From Imbricaverruca yamaguchii (Eukaryota; Arthropoda; Thecostraca; Neoverrucidae): 64,000 nucleotides of DNA. Under the pieces are notes generated by a model. That model was not told where the DNA came from. It saw only the letters and a program-made list of their open reading frames with translations, and did not search any database. Position 1 is the stretch's first letter, and every line of letters starts with the position of its first letter. Positions 1 to 11,600 of this stretch are shown in pieces. Where the stretch lies: positions 674,501 to 738,500 of the forward strand of contig JAOTOL010001605.1 of assembly GCA_034440575.1 (NCBI GenBank). The letters run 5' to 3'. The translations under genes and the position numbers were made by a program.

Positions 1-1161
1 CTGATGGAGGACTGCATCCCTTTATGCCGTCCGGTGTTCCCATCTGGCTTACTCAGTGTTAAAAGCCTGACCGTTTGGGGAGGGGCGGTACACCACTGTA
101 CACCGTCTGGCACTCGCGACTGGTTTTCCTAGTGATGTACAGTGCAAGATCGGCCCGATGGTGCACTTCACCTCTGTATGCCGCCTGGTGCGCCCCGCAG
201 GTTTTCCCGATGATGTGAAGCGCAGGGCGGCGATGGTGCACTTCACCTCTGTATGCCGCCTGGTGCGCCCCGCAGGTTTTCCCGATGATGTGAAGCGCAG
301 GGCGGGCCGGTGGGGAGACTACACACGCTGCGACGCCCCCTACCGTCTGCTGCTGTCTATGGTGCAGTCCGCCGCAGAGCGACACAAGGTTGGTGGATCA
401 GATTCTGCCCGACCAGTTGCAACGCCAAGGTCAGCCTGATATGCCCGTGAGAAAGGCGCCAATGATCAATTCTAGTCGAAGCGCCTGAAGCCCAAATAAC
501 TAACTTCCCGTGAGGGGACAGACGCCCTCTGGAGGATCCGGTTGACCCTCCAGGCAACCACCTGGAAGGCTCCTAGAGCGACGAAAGGTCCCAGGCTGGC
601 AGGAAAGGTCCGGGATCGACGAAGAGGGCCTTGAGTAAGCTGAGCGCGCTCTCGGGAAGATGTTGAGGCCCGGGCTGAGCCAACGTAAAGAGCTTCCAGG
701 TCGGCAGAGGTAGTTCGTATCGTTTCAAGGGCCCCGGGCTGAATGAGAGGGCCCAGAACCAACATGAACGATCCCTGAACTGATGCTGGGGCCCAAGCCT
801 AAGAAAGGACCCCTGACCCGATGGAGAGAGGCTTTTGAAAGGGGCCTCCGGCCTGTCAGAAAAAGGCCCTTTGTCCGTAAAAAGGGGCCTTGAGACGACG
901 GAGGGGCCTAGTTGCCGGAAGGACCTTGATCCGTCGGAAAGAACTCTTGGATCGACTGATTAGGCCCAAGCCGTATAAGGGCCTGGATTGATGAAGTGGC
1001 CTAAGCTGTTGAATGAGGGCTTATGGTCCGACAGATGATGCCCTGAATATATCGATCGACCATTGCGCCGACTAAGACGACCCTCTCACCGCTGGAGGAT
1101 TCAGGTCGCCGACGGCTGCGATGATAGTCCCTGGGTACTTTCAACTAATTCCAGTCTCATG
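1..1161. other. Upstream intron or intergenic sequence, no exon seen
   Basis: No coding exon is recognisable here on either strand. The open frames are short and low in similarity to anything I know. The sphingomyelinase N-terminus should lie on the + strand, but its first metal-binding motif (D-x-H) is not visible, so those exons are probably left of the window. Bases 500-1080 hold a degenerate purine-rich repeat around the word AGGGGCCTTGA. Confidence 0.5.
88..306. repeat. 74-bp tandem duplication
   Basis: Two nearly identical 74-bp copies start at 158 and 232 (GATGGTGCACTTCACCTC...). A third, diverged copy precedes them at about 88-157. The open frames across it are repeat artefacts. Confidence 0.85.
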
Positions 1162-1330
1162 GTGGTGCGTCGGTAGCTCAGTGGTTGGGATGAGTGTCTG
1201 GCAAGCCGGAGGTACGGGGTTCGATTCCCCGCGATGCCCGCGCTTCCTGCCAGGGTGAGGGGCAGGCGACGCAATATGGCCTCAGCTGCTGAGTGCGTCG
1301 TGAATCCACAATCCAATCCAGCCTCACGAT
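1162..1330 (+). mobile_element. tRNA-derived SINE, family C
   Basis: The head has intact-looking A and B boxes (GGTAGCTCAGTGGTTGGGA and GGTTCGATTCC). It is followed by a tail with GGCGACGCAATATGGCCTC and TGCGTCGTGAATCC. The same composite recurs inverted at 29846-29996, so this is a retroposon family and not a single tRNA gene. Confidence 0.8.
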
Positions 1331-1577
1331 GCGTGTTACGGTTACGGTTGTTACGGTACGGGATTACGGTTGAGAGGAGCCGATGCGGATTGTTGTCTGT
1401 TTCACACAAGTCTTCACCAGATGATTTCAATTTTGATGTTGTTGCAGTATGTCGAGGTAATATCGTCGCTATCAAGCTGTCCACCGTAACACCAACTCCA
1501 CCACGCCCACTCGATAAAGTGCTCCGCTTTGGCCGATGAAGTGTATTTTAGTTACTCGCTTTTAGCAGTGTTGGGAA

Positions 1578-1741
1578 GGGGACAAGTAGCCTAGGGGTAA
1601 GTTGCTTGTCTCACAACCAAGAGGTTTTGGGTTCGAGTCTCACCTGTCGCTACTCTTCGCCCGTGACCAATCGGCGTGAGAGATTGGCGACGCTACATGA
1701 CTCAACGGTCGATGTGTCGTAAAACCAATAACCAACCAACC
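1578..1741 (+). mobile_element. tRNA-derived SINE, family A, full length
   Basis: The tRNA-like head runs from GGGGACAAGTAGCCTAGG to the B box GGTTCGAGTCTCACC. The body carries GAGAGATTGGCGACGCTACA, and the 3' end is GTCGTAAAACCAATAACC. Similar copies lie at 3746, 12023, 19384, 41198 and 53966. Confidence 0.9.
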
Positions 1742-2457
1742 AGTCTATTGGGAACGTTGGGATTTATGCAAAGTTCAGATAACGCGTGCACGTCGAAACG
1801 ATAAGCTTGAGGTGGGTCATGCCGCAATTTCAGGTAGTTTGTGCTGGTAGGAATGGCAGGACTGGTAGTTCAGTTGGCAGATTGGCAGGCCGTTGGGGCA
1901 TCTCCTTTTCCACCTGGCTCCGCCTCTGCTTCCGCGACAGTGGCGGTTATGCGGGCGGCCGTCGGCGTTTCGCCGGAGGCAGGCCAGTGGCGGCTCCAGG
2001 AGAAACCGTTTCGCCCGTTGGCAGTTGGCTTCGGACGGTTCTCGGCACACTTTCAGGGTAGCGCGGCAGTGGGACCCTGACCGCTGCCCAGACCAGGGGC
2101 GGGTCCAGCGCGTCGGGAGCCTGCAACTGGGGTGGTGGCAACCCGAACAACCGTCGACACGAGGGCCGCGAGCACCAACGGTCGCACAAGTCCTTGTCGC
2201 ATGATAGCAGGCAGCTGTGGTGTTTTCGAACTGCACAGGCACGTCGGCTTTCCAAACCAGTGCAATCTGGACTACATCTCTTGTGGTGTGAACAGGCTGT
2301 GTTGTGGTCGGGACATCCCGGACCACATAGCTTGCGATCCAAACCGTTCCCGGCGTGATCTGGACAGCTTGAACCCCATACCTTATGTCTCCGGCGTGTC
2401 TCTGGCGTCTCAGACATTCGGGAACCCTACGATCCCTGACGTCTGCGTTGGCTGCAG
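1742..2457. other. Presumed intron of the sphingomyelinase gene
   Basis: No exon is supported. Several 60-170 aa frames exist on both strands, but none resembles a known domain. The stretch ends in the acceptor GTTGGCTGCAG before 2458. Confidence 0.45.
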
Positions 2458-2633
2458 GGCAGCCTGGCCTACATCCTCTGGACGGGCGACAACGCGCCGC
2501 ACGACACGTGGAAGACGAGTCGGGAGGAGGTGCTGACAGCCGCCAGAAACGTCACCGCACTGCTGCTGCACTACTTCCCGGGCGTGCCCGTCATCCCAGT
2601 CATCGGCAACCACGACTCGGCTCCCACCGACAA
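2458..2633 (+). CDS. SMPD1: Sphingomyelinase exon 1 of 7 in window
   Basis: It encodes YILWTGDNAPHD and VIPVIGNHD, the second and third metal-binding blocks. The acceptor is TTGGCTGCAG before 2458. The donor AA/GTACTG at 2634 is weak but leaves phase 2, which the next exon completes to Asn in TDNFPPPE. Reading on instead gives a stop within four codons. Confidence 0.8.
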
Positions 2634-5600
2634 GTACTGGCGGCTCTGAGGCGCTCAGAGGTCAGGTGGCCTCCAAGGGTCAGGCCTCCCTCAGAGGTTG
2701 GGTGGCCTGCGAGGTCAGGTCCCCTTGGAGGTCGGGTGGCCTCCGAGGGTCAGCCCCCCCCCCCCTCACCAGTGTTCAGGCGGTCCCAGTGTCAGGCACC
2801 CTCAGCGGTCAGAAGGTTCTCAACTGTTAGGTACCCCTCAGCGATCAGGCGGTCCTACGCGGCCATGCATCCCTTACCAGAGGTTTGGAAGTATTGGCTT
2901 CTATATTGTTGCAGCTGTTTCAGAGGACGTTGGCGAATTACCAGTGCAAGCACAATAACTTCTGTTGACATTGTGCCCAGTTTCCCGCCACCGGAGGTGT
3001 GGCGTGATGGCTTCAGCAACGCCTGGCTGTACAGCGAGCTCGCCCACCTGTGGAGGCCCTGGCTACCTGCTCAAGCCCGTAAGCTGATCCACGTGTGGAA
3101 CCTCCAGAGGGATGGTTATCCGCGCTGGCATGCCAGCTATGGAGCTTGGTCCGAAATTGCTCCCGGAGCCCCGTGCATGGAGGTTTACCCTGTTGCGGCT
3201 CTCTTGCAGTGAGTTTTCGGACCCAGCTCCGTGGCTGGTTGAATGCATGAGCCAATATTTGTTCCAAAATGACCTTATTGTGAGCTGTGCTTAGGGCGGT
3301 GTTGTTAAAGTTGGTCGCTACTGTCTTTGCTGTTCGGAATGGCAGCGCACGAAAATGTTTTGCATACGAGCTGGAACGCGTCTCACGACCTATCAGTTGT
3401 GTTGCGCCCATATTGGGTTGCGTCATATGTAGCACTTCTCATGAGTTTGCTGACATTCTGTCGTATGTCACCCCACCGAGAGGGGGAGGGGGAATTCCAG
3501 CCTTGTGCTTAGCCTTGAATGTGCACTGTTTACCTTCTATCCCAAAATATTCGTTCGGGAGGGCAACCGACATCGAAAACGGATGTGTTCAAAGCAGGAA
3601 TCCGAATGCTACGATATCCGTACAGTATGTACAAACTTCCTCAACCTGAGTATCTCATTCCAAGCTATTGCTTCATCGCTGAATGGTATGCAGCCTGCTT
3701 CCCCGCAGAGTCTTGTGTATGCTATAGAACAATCCACCCACAAACAGGGGACGAGTAGCCTAGGGGTAAGTCGCTCGTCTCACAATGGAAAGGTCGTGGG
3801 TTCGAGTCTCGCCTGTCGCTACTCTTCGCCTGCGACCAATCGGCGTGAGAGATTGGCGACGCTGCATGACTCAACGGTCGATGTGTCGTGAAGCCAATAA
3901 CCAACCAACCAGCCACCCACAAACCACGTCGCGGTGCCGACTATGGGCGGTCCGGCGCTCCGCCGGTCCCAGCCGCTCAGCAGCGCATCACGGCCTCCAA
4001 CACGGCACGTGAGGTGGCACAGATGATGAGCCCATCGTTGTCCATCGCTGCGCGCGTCTCGGGCGCCCGGACAGTGCAGCGACCTGCCGTCCGGGTTACG
4101 TCGCGCGGCGGGCCCGCAGTGCCCCATCGTTATCCTGCCGGTGCGAGTTGGCTGAAGCGGTGTTACTCATCGCTGTTGGGCGGGGGAGGGGGTATGACAC
4201 GTGTTGAGTCGGTCGCCGAACCGGATTTACAATCGCTCAGCTGGCGGTTCTTTCTTTTCGATGCCACTCGGTCGGTCGTAGAAAGTCACCAGCGGGGCCC
4301 GTGGACTGCTTGGAGGCCACCTGGTGAAGCGTCACCACCTCCCGAACGACACTCAATACGAAAAGCCGATCAGTGGAATTCCACGCGGCCGCAGCGGCTC
4401 TGCGACAGGGCAAGGTCGTCAGCCGGCTCCCGGGCGTGTGACGTCACCACCTGGCCGGTGTGACGTCACCAGCTGATCACCTGTGACACCCTGTGACACA
4501 CTGTGACACACTGTGACACCCTGTGACACACTGTGACACTCTGTGTCACTCTGTGTCACTCTGTGTCACTCTGTGTCACTTTGTCGTCGGCTTTTGGTGG
4601 GTGGGGGGCACCTCAGCTGGGCGGTCCGGCTCCGCCAGCGTCGCAGTCCGTCTGGACATGCCTGAACCGCGGCAGGGAGTGGGCTCTAGGTGCTGTGTGG
4701 AAGATTAGTTGGCTTCGTTGTAGCTTAGAATAGCAATGCATCGGATCCGAACTGTATGGAAGATGGATGCATTTGGCTTTATGCATCCAGAAATGGAATG
4801 GTTTCGCTTCTGCTAAATCACCCATTACACTGTCATCAGTTACATCATGTGATCATGAAACCATTATTTTGCTTCATCAGGAGCAGTTGTATTTTCCACA
4901 TCTGGTTCAGCTATTTAGTCGGAGTTTTGTCGGGTTTCTGGTGGGGCTTTGTTGAGTAGACGCTTTGTCCAGTGGAGGCATTGTCAGGTGTGAGCTTTTG
5001 ATGCCCTTACAAACTTCACATGCTTGACGAATTTGGAGTTGTATTCATAGTGCAGGAGTAGGGTGGAGCCATGTGATCAGTTGTTCTTCCCGACTGCCCT
5101 ACGTAATTGCAATATCAGGTAATCATATGTGGGTGCTCTGGAAGAAATGCCTGCCAAGTAGCCTTTGTTCCATCTCAATTCCAGGATCGCTCATTTCCCC
5201 CGAGCTCATCATTTTCATCAAACAAAACCAGTGCGTCTACTTCTTGTAGTCTGAAGTAAAGGCGTAATACGACCAGTACGGTATGAAAATAAGCGCCTTA
5301 TCCAGCTGAAAGTAGCAAGCAGCCACCGGCCTGGCAACTGGATCCCGTGAGGTTGTCTGAACTCGGCCTTTTGACCCGCGCCGCGGAATTTCCTCATAGG
5401 CGGCGGAGTGTGAGGGGGAAGATCCAGAGCATGGCGCCCCCTTAAATCCAGAAATTAATATATGCGTTGACTGGGAGGAATCGACCCAAAAAAGCTGCCT
5501 ATCCCCCGCAAAACTGCCTTAAACTCGGACGTTCCACCATACACGCATCTCCACATTAGCCTAACCGTGGGCTGTCGTTGGGCTGTTGCGGTGAGGAGCC

Positions 5601-8600
5601 CCCTGGCCTGACTGACATGGCCTTGCACTCTGCAGGTGCCACCCTGGGCAGCTCGGGCTACTATTCGGTCCTCATCGCGCCGGACCCCCCTCCCTTGGCC
5701 TAACTAGCGTGACGTTGTACCCCGCAGGGGCCACCCTGGGCAGCTCGGCTCCATCGGCTCGGCCTCCCTTGGCGTAACTATGAGGGGCCACCCTGGGCAG
5801 CTCTGGCTACTACTCGTCTTTGGGCCGGACCCCTCCCTTGGCCTAACTAGCGTGACGTTGTACCCCGCAGGGGCCACCCTGGGCAGCTCGGGCTACTATC
5901 CGGTCCTCATCGCGCCGGACCCCCCCCCTTGGCGTAACTAGCGTGACGTTGTACCCCGCAGGGGCCACCCTGGGCAGCTCGGGCTACTATCCGGTCCTCA
6001 TCGCGCCGGACCCCCCTCCCTTGGCCTAACTAGCGTGACGTTGTACCCCGCAGGGGCCACCCTGGGCAGCTCGGGCTACTACTCTGTCCTCGTCAGGCCG
6101 GGCTTCCGAATCATCGTCCTCAACACGAACGTGGCGTACAAGTTCAATTAGTGAGTGGCAGCCGCCGGACGTCGACGCCGACGCGTCCGCGTCTGGTGAC
6201 CTTCCAGCGTTGGTGACACTCTGTACCGGTGCCGTTTCTTCTCTATGGCGCCGGCGTTCCATGCTCACTGGCAGCGCACGCTGGGCTGAAGTCCATTGTG
6301 ACTGGTGCACTATGCTGGTGCTGTGGTCCATTGTGACTGGTGCACTATGCTGGTGCTGTGGTCCATTGTGACTGGTGCACTATGCTGGTGCTGTGGTCCA
6401 TTGTGACTGGTGCACTATGCTGGTGCTGTGGACTGGTCACCATTGTGACTGGTGCACTATGCTGGTGCTATGGTCCATTGTGACTGGTGCAATATGCTGG
6501 CGCTGTGGACCATTGTGACTGGTGCACTATGCTGGTGCTGTGGACCATTGTGACTGGTGCACTATGCTGGTGTACTATGCTGGTGCTGTGGTCCATTGTG
6601 ACTGGTGCACTATGCTGGTGCTGTGGTCCATTGTGACTGGTGCACTATGCTGGTGCTGTGGTCCATTGTGACTGGTGCACTATGCTGGTGCTGTGGTCCA
6701 TTGTGACTGGTGCACTATGCTGGTGCTGTGGACCATTGTGACTGGTGCACTATGCTGGTGCTGTGGTCCATTGTGACTGGTGCACTATGCTGGTGCTGTA
6801 GTATATTGTAACTGGTGCACTACGCTGGTGCTATGGCCCATTGGGACTGGTGCACTATGCTGGTGCTGAGGTCCATTGCGACTGGTGCACTATGTTGGTG
6901 CTGTGGACCATTGTGACTGGTGCACTATGCTGGTGCTGTGGTCCATTGCGACTGGTGCACTATGCTGGTGCTGTGGACCATTGTGACTGGTGCACTATGC
7001 TGGTGCTGGTCCATTGGTGATATTGTTACTGGTGCACTATGCTGGTGCTGTGGTCCATTGTGACTGGTGCACTATGCTGGTGCTGTAGTATTGACTTATG
7101 CTGGTGCTGTGGTCCATTGTGACTGGTGCACTATGCTGGTGCTGTAGTCCATTGACTGGTGTATGCTTCTGTCTTGACTGGTGCACTATGCTGGTGCTGT
7201 GGTCCATTGTGACTGGTGCACTATGCTGATGCTGTGGTCCATTGTGACTGGTGCACTATGCTGGTGCTGTGGACCATTGTGACAGTTGCACTATGCTGGT
7301 GCTGTAGTCCTTTGTGACTGGTGCACTATGCTGGTGCTATAGTCCGTTGTGACTGGTACACTATGCTGGTGCTGTAGTCCATTGTGACTGGTGCACTATG
7401 GTGATGCACGCGTGAGTCAGGTGGTGACCGCTTGCGACTTGAGGACAATAACTCGTGTCCTGCAATGACCTGTGGTTCCCTCTCGCCCGCGATAACTTCG
7501 AACCCGTTACCTCGGCAAAGTCCCGCCTCCTGCTGATCTTTGACACATTATGTGTGCTTATTTCTGGCCTATACTGGCCTGTGACCCCAGCTTATTTGCA
7601 TCTTCCAATGTGATCCAACCTATGGCGTTTCGTGACTTCCATTGGACTGATATCTCCCTTGTTCTATGACCTGTCCTGACCTATAACCTGTGCTGATTTG
7701 CGCCGGCAGCTGGGTGGTTCTGACAGCACAGCAGGACCCCTACCACCAGCTGAAGTGGCTGTCTGAGGAGCTGCGGGCAGCCCAGATGTCCGGCGAGAAG
7801 GTCCACGTGGTGGGACATGTCTCGCCGTCCGATCCGGATATCCTGCCAGGCTGGAGCCACGTATATCACCGCATCATAGAACGGTCAGTACAGGGGAGGC
7901 GTTCCTTACCACCGCATCATAATAGACCGGTCAGTATAGGGGAGGCGTTCCTTACCACCGCATCATAGGCCGGTCAGTATGGGAGAGGCGTTCCTTACCA
8001 CCGCATCATAGACCGGCGGTCAGTATAGGGGAGGCGTTCCTTACCACCGCATCATAGACCGGTCAGTATAGGAGAGGCGTTCCTTACCACCGCATCATAG
8101 ACCGGTCAGTATAGGGGAGGCGTTCCTTACCACCGCATCATAGACCGGTCAGTATAGGGGAGGCGTTCCTTACCACCGCATCATAGACCGGCCAGTATAG
8201 GGGAGGCGTTCCTTACCACCGTATCATAGACTGGTCAGTATGGGGGACAGTGCATTGCTATCGCATCATAGACCGGTCAGTACAGGGGAGGCGTTCCTTA
8301 CCACCGCATCATAATAGACTGGTCAGTATATGGGAGGCGTTCCTTACCACCGCATCATAGACCGGTCAGTATAGGGGAGGCGTTCCTTACCACCGCATCA
8401 TAGACCGGCCAGTATAGGGGAGGCGTTCCTTACCACCGCATCATAGACCGGTCAGTATAGGGGAGGCGTTCCTTACCACCGCATCATAGACCGGCCAGTA
8501 TAGGGGAGGCGTTCCTTACCACCGCATCATAGACCGGTCAGTATAGGGGAGGCGTTCCTTACCACCGCATCATAGACCGGTCAGTATAGGAGACAGTGCA

Positions 8601-11600
8601 TTGCCGCCGCATCGCAGAATATTAATTGCAGGAACTGCCCCTACCACTGCATCATAAACCGTCGATCAGAAATCAGCTAATTAGAGAATAGTCGTGACGG
8701 GCTTAGGTCAACTCCCATGCATTTGTTCTCTCATCGGACGTCGGCGGACTAAGTGTTTACAGTTTTAATTCCATAAAATGTGCATTATAATTAATGTATT
8801 GCGAAATATCCATCTCCCACGTCCCCATCCTACGCGGCTGACATCAATGCTAGTGGGATGTCCACCATCTTCCACCTCCTCACCCTACCGTGGCTGACCT
8901 CAATGCTGGCGAGATATCCTAGGTCTCCCACCTCCCATCCTACTGTGGCCGACCTCGGTGCTGACTAGGTCATCTCCCTCATTTCCACCCTACTCGGCTG
9001 TTCATCTCGCTGGTCTGCTCAGATCTTGGAACGCTTGTGAGCTCTGATGGAACCAGGCAGTGTGCTGGAGAGATGACCGCTCCAGCTTGGCCTACTCTGC
9101 GTGGCGTCTGCCCATGTGACGCTGAACTAAGTGTCTTTCCTCTGATGGCTTCCCACTCTTGCATGGAATTGGCTGTTGTTCCAGGTATCAGGACACAGTG
9201 ACCGCCCAGTTTTTCTCGCACACACATCTGGACGAGATCCAGCTGGCCAGGGACGCGGCTGGTGAGCCGTTCTCAGTCTCGTATCTGGCGCCCTCGCTCA
9301 CCCCGTGGAAAAACGTGAACCCCGGCTACAAGATATACGCAGTTGATGGAGCCAGAGGAAACCAATCCACCTGGGTAAGTGAATGTGTGCAATGTGCGTG
9401 CGTGATTTCATTTTCTGGTTGAGGGCTGCGTGTGGTATCTCGCCACCCAGCGGTACTGGTAGAGGCAATATGTGTAGAAAAGTTTTGCTCCCCCAGAGCT
9501 TTACCAGACATTTTCCAACATTGTCTGAGGTAAGCTTTCATTAGGCACGTGAAGTCTATAGGACCTCGGCGTTTGCGATTTTGTGAACTCCGGTTATAAT
9601 TTCACCAGCTCGCACCTTCCAATTTCATAGCTCTGGTCTCGCATCTCTTGACACGCACCTCCAAAGCCAGCACTTCTATATTGATCTATTAGTCAAACAG
9701 CGGCCATGATGCTTGAGACGTTGAACGCAGCGTGATACAGGTATTAATACAGTAGCTTCGCCCTCACTCTATATCTCTACCGACATAGCGACTCCGACAG
9801 AGTCCAGGCGTACCTTAGTACAGGGCAGGGCAGGGCAGGGCAGGCCGGGCCCGCCCGGGGGCGACCGCCCGTCTCAGGCGCCCGTCGACCAGAGAATGAC
9901 CGAGTGCCTCACGCAGCGCGTCCGAAGTAACCGACAGTACGTCCTCATGTGACCAACACGTCACTACTGCGCCGCATGGCCCGGGCGTCGGCCCCGAGTC
10001 GAGAACAATGGCTCGCGCTGTCCATCTGACATACGTCAGCTCAGAGTCAGATATCAGAGCCGCCTCTGATGGCATCCAGAGACTGGCCTTTGTGAGGCCC
10101 GCGCGGTATCGGGGTCGGACAGTGAGCTGTCAGCATTTCACAGGGCGTTGCTTAACAACTGACTGGCAGATGAGCGGCACTGTAGCCTCTGGTCTCGCGA
10201 CGCAGCGCCCGACACTGTAGCGACATACGCCTGTCCATAAGGCTCATACATCACCCACTGACGTCACGTCACTTCACATGGCATTCACCATCTGACGACG
10301 ACGGCGGAGCGCGCCGGGGTACCGGGGGTCACCTTGGCTGTGACCGGGACGGCCGGTGGCTGTGGCCGGAAGCCAGGGCGGGCAATGTCCACTGGCCGAC
10401 CTCGTCTGGGGCGTCAGCCGACAGGTATGCGACGGAGGGATACAGGGTACGTGCCGCAAACTTGTCGGGACCGGAATTGAATGGGTAGGGGGATGAATTT
10501 AGAGGATTCAGATGCCCCGAAAACCAACTTTGTTACATATGCGATGAGCATGTCGCCCTTACGCAGCTTGAACTCCTGTGATATTTGCACTTCAATCTGT
10601 TGTGAACGAGGTGCATAACCAGTCTGATACTTACACCATAATTTTTCGAACATTGAACAGCACCCCCGACTGTCTTCACCTAACGTGCCTACAGCGCCGC
10701 GGGTGACCTGTGTGCTTGTCCGGCCCGACCTGGCCTGATGTCGCCGGACCTGACCTGACCTGACCTGACCTGGCAGGAGGTGACAGACGTGGCCCGGTGG
10801 ACGGCTGACCTGGCCGAGGCCAACGCTGACCCAGACCGGGGCCCGCGCTGGACTCTGCAGTACGTTGGCGGGGCCGTGTACAACCTGGAGACGTTCTCAC
10901 CCCGCAACTGGAACAGCCTGACCACCGACCTGCTGCTGGTGGACCTGGTTTTCGCCAGATACTACAGGTATTCAGCGGTGCCGTGGACAGAGCCTCCGTG
11001 GCTGTGGGGCGCTAGGGCTCCCTCTTTGCCGGACACTATGGACGTGCAGCTGTATTGTTGGCGGCGCCAACGTGCAGGTAGCAGGGCTGGCTTTTGTCAA
11101 ATATGTACTAGAAGGACCCATTGGCATGCAGTCACCGACATTCTAAACAAACCTGGCCTATACAAATAGGGACTGGTCCCCATGTCCAAACGTAGAAAAG
11201 GGTACATGGAAGCTTCTAGTTGGGTTGCTTTGCTTTTTGTGCAACATGGTGAGAAGTATGCGAAATCATCGAATTGGTGGTTTTCGAGTCATTTTGCTCA
11301 GAATTAGGTTTGGTATTCTTACCGATAAAGACAATAGTTGGTATCATGAGAATCAGTTTCACCGGAAATAAAACTGTAGAAGAATCTGTAAAGCAGGTGA
11401 CATTTTGCACTTTGAAGCATGAGAACTTTTTTTCCAATTTATATTCTACACGTTTTGTGGTGCGTAACACTAGACTAGACATACATACAGGACGTCTTAA
11501 ATACCTGAAAAAGATCAAGAATCCATATGGACAGTTTGAGATACTGGTGTTTATCAGTTGCAGCAACCAAAATAAACAGTTTTGGTATTTTAAAGAAAAA

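Larger units (their letters stand above)
3079..5635. other. Intron 2
   Basis: It contains a family A SINE (3746-3912) and a TGTGACAC/TGTGTCAC array (4478-4582). No exon is supported in 3079-3730, 3925-4470 or 4590-5630. Confidence 0.5.

Noticed and set aside
1162..1245. tRNA gene
   Set aside because: The A and B boxes are good, but the sequence is fused to a SINE body and recurs elsewhere with the same tail. The same applies to the other SINE heads.
3013..3435. 140-residue - strand ORF over sphingomyelinase exon 2
   Set aside because: Antisense shadow of a well-supported exon.
6287..8625. CRISPR-like regular repeats
   Set aside because: Units are directly adjacent with no unique spacers and the genome is eukaryotic.
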